Positions 33,601 to 42,357 of a stretch of DNA of 64,000 nucleotides are shown in pieces. The notes beneath the pieces are model-generated. The model made no database searches, was not told the origin of the DNA, and saw only the letters and a program-made list of their open reading frames with translations. The stretch is from Argopecten irradians (taxonomy: Eukaryota; Mollusca; Bivalvia; Pectinida; Pectinidae). A program made the position numbers and the translations under genes. The stretch is from NCBI RefSeq assembly GCF_041381155.1, contig NC_091137.1, positions 26,271,351 through 26,335,350 on the forward strand, given 5' to 3'. The number at the start of each line of letters is the position of its first letter. Position 1 is the stretch's first letter.

Positions 33601-36600
33601 CTTCCATGCTAACTCCAGTGCTATACCAGTAGCCCATTCTGGACCTGGATTCGCTGCCTGGCACAGAATATATCTGATGAGGTAATACATTATATATAAA
33701 ATATCTCCTGATAGCAGTACGACAAGTAAGAGAGGGGAGAGCAGTGGGAGAATTGTACTTTGCCTTCATTATTAGTATACTATTAAGCTTTATGTTGTTG
33801 GAAAAATGTAACTTCAATCTTTTTAAATTGAATAACATTAATTTTACTTACTTTAGAGCCATTGTTTAGTTATAAAGTGTGTGATATGCATATTACTTTA
33901 CCAATTATGTACAATTAATTAAATAATCAAGTTATAAATCAATGAAATAATTATAAAAAAAAACGAAAAAAAGGTATTACCTAAGATAACTGAACTATTG
34001 CTCTTGTTGGTATATCAAGGGATACGAGTAAGCAAAGTTCTGAACGCACTGGTCGGTGGTTTTTATTCCGGGTAATCTGCTAATTAAACCTGGGACGTCC
34101 TTAAATGACAATGGCTGTTAGTAGCACGTTACACTAATCAACTAAATCTTAATTGCCTTTATTGAGTTTATTTTGAACGCCAAGAGAGTTTCTTGATTTT
34201 TTTCGGTTCTTTCTGCGAGGTAATTTTGTCTGGTCTGTTTCCATATGGATCCATAATGTGATAATTCTGAAGTTGATCCAGATTAGGGGAAACAGGGCTC
34301 TTATTGCTTTTAAGATCCCGTCTCCCAGTACTAATAGGTTACTATTGACTTGATGGTTTATCATGCTTAAAAATTACTTACATCTTTGTCCATCTAAAAA
34401 CGGCCACACTGAATATGTATTTGGGAATGCAGTTTATGTGCAATGCAACTGGCGAGAACTGCTACGTTTACTAGTCGTTCACTTCAACGTAATCCCTAAT
34501 TTTAAAATTACGTTGATGTGGCAGTCTTTGGCTTTTATTTTATCATGATTGGTAAATATCATGATAACAGTAACAGTAACAGTATCATTTACTACAAAGA
34601 TGTTAAACAACAAGTGATTGGTGGATACGAAATTTGTTCCACACACGTTAATTTTAAAAGTAACAAACGAAACGAGCTTAAGCTTGCCACAATAATACTT
34701 AATATCAGCTTATAGGAATAGGGTCTGATACAATTAAATGTGTATCTGTTGATATATGTAGATAAGGTGTAGTGATATTTTCAACACCAAGAAGGCACTG
34801 ATTAATTTTTAAAAAGGTTATAATTTAGTAATTAATCGTTGATGTCAAATTAGTTTATACGTTGTAATACGTTTTTAATATTTTGTTTTTGTGTCGCCTA
34901 TATGCCTCCGTAGATTTCTGTATAACATGACATATTCGTGTGTATTTTTATCGGGGTTTAAAACTTATATATAATTATTAGATATGTAGACAAATTATAG
35001 TTCATCATTGTACCAACAATAAAATTATTATTTTAAACAAATTTCGTTTTTATAATCGTTGTTCCATAACAACCATGAAAGCAAGATTCTAAATAACGAA
35101 CATATCATGTTAAACTATAGAGAAAACCACTCATGTTATTCTATATAGAAAACCACTAAGGTATCATGTTATACTATATAGAAAACCACTAAGGTATCAT
35201 GTTATACTATATAGAAAAACACGAACATATCCTGTTATACTATATAGAAAACCACCAAGGTACCATGTTATACTATATAGAAAACCACGATCATATCCTT
35301 TTATGCTATATAGAAAACCACGAACATATCCTGTTATACTATATAGAAAACCACGAACATATCCTGTTATACTATATAGAAAACCACCAAGGTATCCTGT
35401 TATACTATATAGAAAACCACGATCATATCCTTTTATGCTATATAGAAGACCACGAACATATCCTGTTATACTATATAGAAAACCACGATCATATCCTGTT
35501 ATATTATATAGAAAACCACGAACATGCCATGTTATATAGAAAACCATCTTATGCTATATAGAAAACCACGAACATATCCTGTTATACTATATAGAAAACC
35601 ACGAACATATCCTGTTATACTACATAGAAAACCACGAACATGCCATGTTATATAGAAAACCATCTTATGCTATATAGAAAACTCACGTTCAGAAAATGCT
35701 ATCGTTACATAAATTGCATTATGTTGTGTCTTATCTTTTACTGACAGATGACAATCTTATTTCAGATTGGAGGATGAACTTCGTAAGTACGACCCAGATC
35801 TTACTTTCCCCTTTTGGGATTGTCGATTAGAAGCAGATCTATACGAGGAGAATCTAGGACCACACTGGTCGAAAATTTGGAATCCGTGGTTTGCAGGCTA
35901 CGGAGGAGACATGGTAACGACAGGACCTTTTAAGGACTGGAAGATAAGACGTCATTTTGGAGATGGTGGGCTACCGAACAAAGAACGAATAGCATTGCTG
36001 TTCAATGCCACATACGAGGAAGCTGCTGTTCTACCGTACTGGAGTTCGCCTTGGGGCTTACTGGAATTAATACACAACTCAATACACATGTGGATTGGGG
36101 GAGATATGGTATTCATATCACTTGCCCCTAAAGATCCGATGTTCTTTCTCCTTCACTGTTTCATCGACTACCTTTGGGAAGAAATGAGGGTCTATTATAA
36201 CGACAAATACGGCATTGACCCAGCTGAAAATTTTCCAGATATCTCTAATTTGCCATCAAGGTCACAAGCGTATCACAATAAAACTGTTCGTATGCCAGGT
36301 TTTGAACCATTGACATTATTAGACGGCTATTCGTCCAATTGGACCAGGGATGTATTTACTTATGAGAAAAGCCCGATGGATAGGAACTGTTCTGAATGCA
36401 GCAATAACAATCGGCGTAGACATTGCGACCATATATGCGGCAAAAACCTGAAGTGTCAGAATGCGAGATGTGTTGCAAAGTTGTTGGTTCCTGATTTCTT
36501 TAAAGATTTTCCTGTCAACTTCCATCCAGAAACAACTAGAGTTCGCCGAGAAACTCAAGTGGATGGGGACTGCCAATCAGGTGTTTGTGTAAATGCAGAA

Positions 36601-37239
36601 CCATCCTTACAGAACGACTTTATGTGTAATGGTGTGGATGACACTAACCATTTTAAATGGGTTCCCGTCAAGGTGTTGTATAGAAGGCCCAAGAACCAGA
36701 AATACAATACATACGCTGTGCACGAAAGCAGAATTGACACAGCTATTGACTTATTCGACCCCGTCTTGTATCAACCACTAGAAAAGAAGATGAACACATC
36801 TGACCCGGGAACGTATGACCAATGTCAATTCCAGTCTGTCCAGTCATACGCAGTCATTCGGTCCGACAGTCTGTCCGCAGTGAGTACACCGCAGATAGAG
36901 AGCTGCCCATTCTCAGGAAAGTATGCTTTCGATAGCGAGTATGCATACTTGGCGGTAGTAAGCCCCGAACATGGACCGGTCAATGTTTCCTTTATCGCCT
37001 ATGACCAATGTGGACGCTTGTGTACACCTTATTGCCGACAAAAGGATGGAAATTTTGCCAGATGTACTGGACTGTTCCACATGGACGGCTCATACCAGGG
37101 CTTTGGAGCTAATCCCTCAGAAGTGATAGATAAGCAGTTAGACTATAAGAATGGCTTGCCGTACCTCAACGACAAGAATATTTTTCTTATATTCGATTGC
37201 GATGCTTCCACGGAGTACTACTTCAATAGGTTTCTTTAA
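24633..37239 (+). CDS. Secreted tyrosinase A (4 exons, 647 aa)
   Basis: A type-3 copper enzyme predicted to oxidise phenols or catechols to quinones outside the cell, cross-linking or colouring periostracum and shell matrix (family knowledge; role inferred). Exons 24633-24653, 29276-29623, 33581-33681 and 35766-37239 join in phases 0, 0 and 2. Residues 1-18 form a signal peptide (MAFSTML then LAIVFVLIV). Four Cys lie in the N-terminal segment, then SLSNDERNRFHDAL. CuA ligands are H132, H142 and H151 (AHSGPGFAAWHR); CuB ligands H260, H264 and H287 (HNSIH; DPMFFLLHCFID). PFWDC follows CuA. Next come a Cys cluster (CSECSNNNRRRHCDHIC) and a C-terminal Cys-rich region (DQCGRLCTPYC). RVRR near residue 387 is a possible convertase site. 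The N-terminal side of the CuA exon is about 6 residues shorter than in genes B and C. The exon set is complete and no break is seen. Confidence 0.9.
24985..28962 (+). repeat. Tandem array of ~50 exon-start/acceptor units (75 bp)
   Basis: Unit: tttcag, ttggttttgtcctttcctcc, tcgtaccatcagaaactatt, taccccattgaccgtccatt, gtgtttatg. It parallels the acceptor and first bases of tyrosinase A exon 2 (tttcag, ctggctattgtgtttgtcc, ttatcgtaccgtcagaaact, gttcaccctatagac). Units at the left edge (24985-25250) are strongly diverged; those from about 25260 on are close to identical, with subtypes (ctggccattg or ttggttttg; gtttatgtttcag, gtttatctttcag or gttgttctttcag). Since 75 is a multiple of three, frames of up to 272 codons run through it. 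They break wherever a unit has 73-76 bases. Confidence 0.92.
28963..29155. other. AT-rich interruption at the right edge of the 75 bp array
   Basis: Unrelated sequence (from about cactatcatatgaataca to gatcgcctatgacag) separates the main array from the last one and a half units (29156-29275), which lead directly into exon 2. It could be an insertion within a once continuous array. Confidence 0.55.
29156..29275 (+). repeat. Terminal 75 bp array units adjoining exon 2
   Basis: One partial and one full unit (gtattcaccccattgaccgt; gttttctttcagttggtttt; actggccattgtgtttatgt) run straight into the real acceptor, showing that array and exon junction are one continuous repeat. Confidence 0.85.
29276..29623 (+). 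CDS. Tyrosinase A exon 2
   Basis: Acceptor gtttatgtttcag and donor gtaagt at 29624; 116 codons in phase 0. It begins with the rest of the signal core, LAIVFVLIVPSETVHPIDYP, and ends RFHDALNKLWQDG, the helix before CuA. Its first 45 or so bases and the acceptor are the parent of the tandem array at 24985-28962. Confidence 0.88.
29624..33580 (+). other. Tyrosinase A intron 2
   Basis: About 4 kb, GT-AG, without a recognisable exon, transposon ORF or RNA gene. GC-richer patches occur near 29930-30010. Nothing else supported. Confidence 0.5.
33581..33681 (+). CDS. Tyrosinase A exon 3: CuA site
   Basis: Acceptor tttgttttag and donor gtaata at 33682. It reads TYEHIVAFH, then AHSGPGFAAWHRIYLM plus two bases of an Arg codon; all three CuA histidines are here. 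101 bases against 119 in genes B and C. Confidence 0.92.
34048..34146 (+). mobile_element. SINE 3' fragment
   Basis: ggtcggtggtttttattccg, aaacctgggacgtccttaaa and tgacaatggctgttagtag match the 3' half of the tRNA-type SINE at 38128-38347. The tRNA-like head is missing. In intron 3 of tyrosinase A. Confidence 0.65.
35105..35690. repeat. ~33 bp tandem array just upstream of exon 4
   Basis: About 17 units of tatactatatagaaaaccac followed by gaacatatcctgt, with alternatives caaggtatc and gatcatatcc. It ends about 75 bases before the exon 4 acceptor. The 33 bp period keeps frames open on both strands (35197-35561), which are artefacts. Confidence 0.88.
35766..37239 (+). CDS. Tyrosinase A exon 4: CuB site and C-terminal region
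   Basis: Acceptor cttatttcag. One base completes the split Arg codon, then LEDELRKYDPDLTFPFWDC follows, CuB with HNSIHMWIGG and DPMFFLLHCFID, and 490 codons to TAA at 37237-37239. Sequons such as NAT, NKT, NWT and NVS suggest glycosylation. Confidence 0.93.
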
Positions 37240-37530
37240 CGTTTAACACTATTCCGTGTTTTCATATTAAAGAGTTATCACCTTTGTCGGTAGGTATCGA
37301 TTGTGACGTCATCACCTATTGAACAAAACCCAAGTCATTTTCCTTGAAAAGTATTTTTTTTGCTCGCCAGCACATGACGTCACAATCAACACCTGCTCGC
37401 ATGAGTAGATAATTCCGTAATATTTAAAGACCGAATACAGCTTTCCTTCGTCACCTGAAAGAAAAATATGCGAATAAGTGCACGCCAGGAGTCATACTGT
37501 CCGTGAAAAAATAAAAGAGAATAAAAAGTC
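37240..37530 (+). other. Tyrosinase A 3' UTR with poly(A) signals
   Basis: The MITE at 37252-37440 takes up most of it. AATAAA at about 37510 and again near 37520 are the likely poly(A) signals. Confidence 0.5.
37252..37440. mobile_element. Palindromic MITE, copy 6, in the tyrosinase A 3' UTR
   Basis: Left arm attaaagagttatcacc then cggtaggtatcgattgtgac; right arm gacgtcacaatcaacacctg ending ccgtaatatttaaagaccg. It begins only about 12 bases after the tyrosinase A stop codon and lies before the likely poly(A) signals, so the transcript should carry a long stem. Confidence 0.7.
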
Positions 37531-38127
37531 GTACCTGTTACTGTTATGTAATATCTAGCCTCCTGGTAATTGTGATCTTAACATCACTCACTGTAAACCA
37601 ATTTTCTTTCACGAATGGTTTTCGCAGTTTCTGTGTCAAAACTTCTTCGCGAGGATTATTTTTTTCGCGGATTTTAAAACTGAACGGAAGTGCCTTAAGA
37701 TATGATATGAATGCAATTTGCGGGAAGAAACTTTCTTTTTCTTTTGATAGCGAAAATAGTGAAAGTAAATTGCTCCGTCTATAGTTTATCTTTCAGGGAT
37801 TAAAATCCCTTTTCAATATAAATTGCAAGTTCAAGCCCATTAAAACATATTAAAACTCCCTTTTTCATTTAAGAACTTACTTAAGGCATACTCTACAATT
37901 TAAGAATAAATTGACTTTGCCTTGATATTAAAGTAGAGTATGTTAAAAACATAAACATTTATAAAGAAAAGATCACTTTAAATTTTATTCTAGGATTGAA
38001 AACCAGAAACACTTATGAAAGAGGTCGGCAACTCCGCCATTTGGTACAATCGGCATAACTCTTTATGTGCTTAGGGACTGTTCTATCTATGTATACCTTA
38101 ACAATTTCGTGACCTTTAAGTTTCAAA

Positions 38128-38347
38128 GGGTTTGGGTTTTATTTGCTTAACGTCATATTAACAGCCATGGTCATATGAGGACGTACCAGGTTTGTTGGTG
38201 GAGGAAAACCGGATTATCCGGAGAAAAACCACCGACCAGCGGTCAATACCTAGAAACTGCCCCACTTGGGATTCGAACTAGTGATTCAGAGGTGGAGGGC
38301 TTGTGGCAATATGTCGAGACATCTTAACCACTAGGCCATCACGGGCC
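38128..38347 (-). mobile_element. tRNA-type SINE, full length
   Basis: Read on the minus strand it starts gggcccgtgatggcctagtg and gttaag (A-box-like), then gttcgaatccc (B box), then a conserved tail ggtttttctccgg, cctccaccaacaaacctgg, gaccatggctgttaatatga. It lies between the convergent 3' ends of tyrosinases A and B. Related copies: 34048 (fragment), 52467, 59517. Confidence 0.8.
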
Positions 38348-38738
38348 CTAGTTCCGAAGAAAATTAATTCGCGAAATACTTAGTTTTAGGTACACTAAAG
38401 GTAATTTTCTGGTTAAATAACTTTGAAATTTAATCTTTCTGTTTTATTTTTAATAACAAATATCTTAATCATAAAAGATGATCGGTTGTACGGTATCTAA
38501 TTATGATTATATTAGAAGATAATAAAAAAGATATTATCAGTTCTAATGAAGTACAAAATGTTCTCCGATTCTATCCATTTTAGCGGTAATGAATTTTAAC
38601 ATGTATGAAAAAACAATGCAATAAGATGAGAAATTATAACACAGCATTTAATGAAACACTTTGTTTTGCATGCACATGCAACACACTGTCAATGCGTATA
38701 TATAAATACAATGTTACTTTAATGTTGCATGTTTTCTG

Positions 38739-40251
38739 TCATATACGGTCCCACGGATAAAGATCGGATGAATCGCAAAGGAAATTGACCATTATCTCTG
38801 CCTTTTCTTCCGACGGACAGTCCCCAGCAATGCTTCCGAAGTTCCACGTGTTGTACACCAGGTCCGACACCCTTTTTCCGTGACAGGTTGGAGACAAGTT
38901 ATCTACCCGAAAACACCCAGTACAGGGGGCGTACCTTGGAGGACTAGAACCTTTGACAAGACAAGTTGGCAAACACGTCCTTCCACACTCATCGTAAGCA
39001 ATAAGCGAAACTTCTGTTGGGGACTCAGCTGGACTCTTTATAGGGACATATGCTGTTCCCTTGGAAATTGGATGTCGTTCATCAACAAGAGCATATTCCA
39101 TAGCGCTGCCACTATAATTAATTCCATCCGATCGGACGAAGACTTTCCCAGCCCCTCCACCATTGACGCGGCAGTATTTATGATACGCCCCCTGATGGCC
39201 CACTCGCATCGACGATTGCAAGACATTGGAGTAAGAGGGGTCAAATAAATCGTGGGAAACGTCTATTGAATCGTTATGCATTTCAAACGCATGGAAGTGT
39301 AAATTCCAAGGTCGGAAAAATGTCACCGTTACAGGTATAAACACCCAGTTTTTTATATCACTTTTTCCGCCATTAATGGTGAAGATATTCTGTATTGGTG
39401 AGTCAGATCCCGGACAATGGGGACCAGAACAGACTTGATCACCATAATCAAAAATAGCACTGCGCTTTCTTCGTTGGTTTGGTGTTTTATCCACGTCATC
39501 GGCAGTACTAGCAGGTGGTTCGCCTTCTCTGAAATATCCCCATTCTTCTCTAGATAGTTTCCTTGGTATTGGATTGCCAGGTCCAGTTTTCGGATAACAA
39601 AGTCCATGAATACAGACGAGATTGTCTGACCCGCAGTCCGTATCACAAAAGTTAGGGCTATCTTCGTACTCATAGACCTCATCAGTCCAGTAGTCCGAGT
39701 ATCCGTCCGCATTCGTATAATTTTCAAACACGGACATATTCACGAAAGGTTGATGCAGACCTTCCAGATAGTACTCTCCAGGATCCGGGAGATTTCTAGT
39801 CGGATCGATACCTAGGCTCTTTTGCCGCTGTCTAAACTTCTCGAATACATAGTCAATGAAACCATGTAAAAGAAAAAATATAGGGTCCGCCGTTGCCTTC
39901 TCGAGTGTGGATAAATGACCACCAACGTACGTATGAATTCCATTATGGAGGTATTCCAGATTGTACGGCGCTCTTGCGAAAGGAACTACTATATCCCTTA
40001 GTTTATCTCGGGTTAGAATTTTCATTACATCCAAACGACTTGGAAGAGGTCCGCCTGTCTCAATGTTCCTGATAATGTTCCATTGCGTACCCGTACCATA
40101 TTTTGCCTTTTTCAATTTACCTTTAGCTTTGCCAAGGTAGGCTTTCGTGAAAAACTTCGACAATTTGGGTGTTTCTAGACCTTGGTCAAGCGTGCAGTCC
40201 CAGTACGGCATTATCACTCCAGGCACAACTTCATGGAGAGCAGTCTCAAAA
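38739..40251 (-). CDS. Tyrosinase B last exon: CuB site and C-terminal region
   Basis: Minus-strand acceptor cactgttgacag, then one base of a split Thr codon and FETALHEVVPGVIMPYWDCT; 503 codons to TGA at 38741-38739. The open frame continues up to 40337 into the intron, where its hydrophobic MNCNHYIILS... lead-in is taken as intron because the CuA exon joins in phase 2 here. A poly(A) signal (TTTATT on plus) lies near 38443. Confidence 0.9.
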
Positions 40252-41771
40252 CTGTCAACAGTGATAATAATAAGGCTACTTATGATACAAACGATGCCCA
40301 GGTATACTGATAATATAATATAATGATTGCAGTTCATGATTTAAATAACTACATGTATATTGGAACATTGGAATATAAATACTGATACGATAAGAATAGT
40401 TACGGAAATTAAGACTAAAGAAATAAGCAATAACCGCTCAAACATATCAATAATCTCAAATATTAGATATTCTCTTATTTTCCCAAAGTCTTAATGGTTA
40501 CTACACTCGCACGAGGAAACAGTATTCCTATTTTGATGTCTCGTATAACACCTTCGAGACCTCAGCAAAGAACAAGAAATAGGAGTTGCGTCGTTTAATT
40601 CACATGGCATATTAAAGAGATATTATCAATCCGTATGCCTTACCGTAACGAGAAAAAATCACGATGGGATTATTTAGTTCACAGGCAAGCGTCTCTGTCT
40701 TTATAAACAGTTACCAGTTGTATTTGGTTTATAATGAATGCTAGCTATTTTGAAAATATAAAAAAAAATATTTGGTAGTATTTTTGATAAAACATCAAAC
40801 GGCTGAAGAGTCTCGTGAAGCTTAAGTTTACAACGTATATCCGTTAGTCCAAATGCCACCATCACTTCTACTTACGTATATAGATAGATCCGATGCCAGG
40901 GCAGAAAATTGGGGCCAATGTGTGCTGTTCTGGCAATATTCCCGTTGTGTATCCCAGCTATAGCGTCGTACAGAGATACATCTGTACCTTCCACCTGTAA
41001 AGATACACAAACAGAGAATGTTTATTGTTACGTTAATAAGATAAAGGTTGAAAGGTTACTTAGAGAACAATGACCACAAACTCATGCGAGGTGAGACTTC
41101 TAATCTAACACCCAAGATTCAGTTGTGTTTGGTTAGGATAACCGCCACATACCAATTCCCGCCAAGTACTAATTCTCACCAAGTCTTTCTATTCTATGTG
41201 TATTTATATGATTACACGGGAATTTCCAAAATTGTCAAATGGTTTTTTTTTTATTAAAAATCAATTCCAAGAAATTCTACAAATACACAAGCGATATTGG
41301 AAATGTGTATTCGGCGAGATTATGTCGCTCTCCAGAAGTCGTATAAATGCTTTGGTATATTTAACCGTAATTCGTAGTCATGATGTATATATGCATAAAC
41401 ACCTTTTTTGTTTTGAGCAATTTTAATGCCTTGAAGAACTTCTTTAGTTCCATTTTTGTCATCATACGGATTTCTTTTCTTTTCCTTTTCTGAGGGAGTT
41501 TTGCCCCTCTGCGATACCTCCCGTCGTGGTACGAGATGTCCTGTATGTAACGTAGACAGGCCGGCTGTATGGCTTCATGACAAGATTCCGAGTCTGTCCA
41601 CCATCGGAATTTGTTGATACAAATGATAGTCGGAAGTTCACCAGGATGTTCCTTTGGGGAAAATTTCTGGGATATATCATCGTAACATTCTTTGAGCAGA
41701 CGAGGATATGGAATTGACGTGCATCTCGCTAAGGCAACAGGGCAGATGAATGATACTAGGACACCTATTAC
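38739..41771 (-). CDS. Secreted tyrosinase B (minus strand; first exon uncertain)
   Basis: Copper phenol oxidase paralogous to gene A. Exons in reading order: 41771-41403 (123 codons, VIGVLVSFICPVALARC...), 40994-40876 (CuA) and 40251-38739 (CuB to stop). Phases 0 and 2 match genes A and C. CuA has AGIHNG, AHIGPNFLPWHRIYLYT; then FETALHEVVPGVIMPYWDC; CuB has YLHNGIHTYVGG and DPIFFLLHGFID: all six histidines. RYRR before the catalytic domain and RRKRS in the C-terminal part look like convertase sites. A Cys module follows CuB (FCDTDCGSDNLVCIHGLCYP), then a Cys-rich end. At least 667 aa. The signal peptide start may be ATG 41819-41817 read straight through (16 more codons), or a small upstream exon, for example 47312-47289 (MNQFVIEQ then gtaagt), which is weak. 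Confidence 0.85.
40876..40994 (-). CDS. Tyrosinase B CuA exon
   Basis: 119 bases, acceptor ctttacag and donor gtaagt. It reads VEGTDVSLYDAIAGIHNG, then ARTAHIGPNFLPWHRIYLY plus two bases; the CuA histidines are spaced 9 and 9. Exactly the same length as the gene C exon. Confidence 0.9.
41403..41771 (-). CDS. Tyrosinase B second exon: signal core and N-terminal segment
   Basis: Acceptor atatttgcag and donor gtgttt, phase 0 at both ends, 123 codons. Hydrophobic VIGVLVSFICPVALA, then RCTSIPYPRLLKECYDD, Cys pairs, RYRR, and the helix KMELKKFFKALKLLK, which corresponds to ERNRFHDALNKL in gene A. The donor (aag|gtgttt) is weaker than in the paralogues. Confidence 0.75.
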
Positions 41772-42247
41772 CTGCAAATATGAAACAATCGAACTTAAAG
41801 AAAACAGAAATATAGTCATAATTGATGAAATGGTGGTAAATATTAATAAGATAAAGAGGTCTATTGAGTACTACAATAAATAAGTACTCATGTAGTGTAA
41901 AATGTGTTCAGTGGCGAGAACGAACATTCCAGTAAAACGAAACATCACACAGAGAACGAAACAATCTAGTGGAATTAATGTAACGTATAGTACTGTAAAG
42001 TTGGATATTTTCGCGATTTGTAGCAGCAAACATTTCTCGTCAACGTTATTTTGCGATTTATGTAACTTCGGGCTTTTCGTAATATATTCACAACATTTGA
42101 CGTGCGGTTGAAATAGCCTTCGTGTATTCATCGAAAATAGACCCTCGCGTATATGTCCACGTGTACAGTATATCATCACCAAAGATTATTATTTTTTCAT
42201 CTTATAAAAATTTCACATGATCCATCTGAGATAGAGGAAGTAACTCT

Positions 42248-42357
42248 GGGCCCGGCACCATAAAACTATTCTCACACAGATTTTTTTACTCAAGTATATG
42301 ATTTTCCATAGGCTTGAGTAAAAAAATTGTCTGAGAACGTTTTATGGTGACAGGCCC
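42248..42357. mobile_element. Hairpin MITE
   Basis: The left arm gggcccggcaccataaaac, ttctcacacagattttttta, ctcaag is complementary to the right arm cttgagtaaaaaaattgtct, gagaacgttttatggtga, caggccc. Arms of about 46 bases, loop of about 18. Confidence 0.7.

Noticed and set aside
35197..35561. Frames on both strands with YYIENH and FLYSITGY repeats
   Set aside because: The 33 bp array is divisible by three; no start, domain or splice support.
38281..38347. tRNA gene suggested by A-box and B-box-like sequences (also 52600-52678 and 59517-59590)
   Set aside because: The acceptor and anticodon stems do not fold cleanly and the block is followed by the same non-tRNA tail each time: SINE heads.
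38880..39727. Frames on both strands inside tyrosinase B last exon
   Set aside because: Shadow frames of a well-supported coding exon.
40254..40337. Hydrophobic MNCNHYIILS... lead-in to the long minus-strand frame of tyrosinase B as a signal peptide
   Set aside because: The CuA exon at 40876-40994 joins in phase 2 at 40251, as in the paralogues; starting at 40337 would lose half the copper site.
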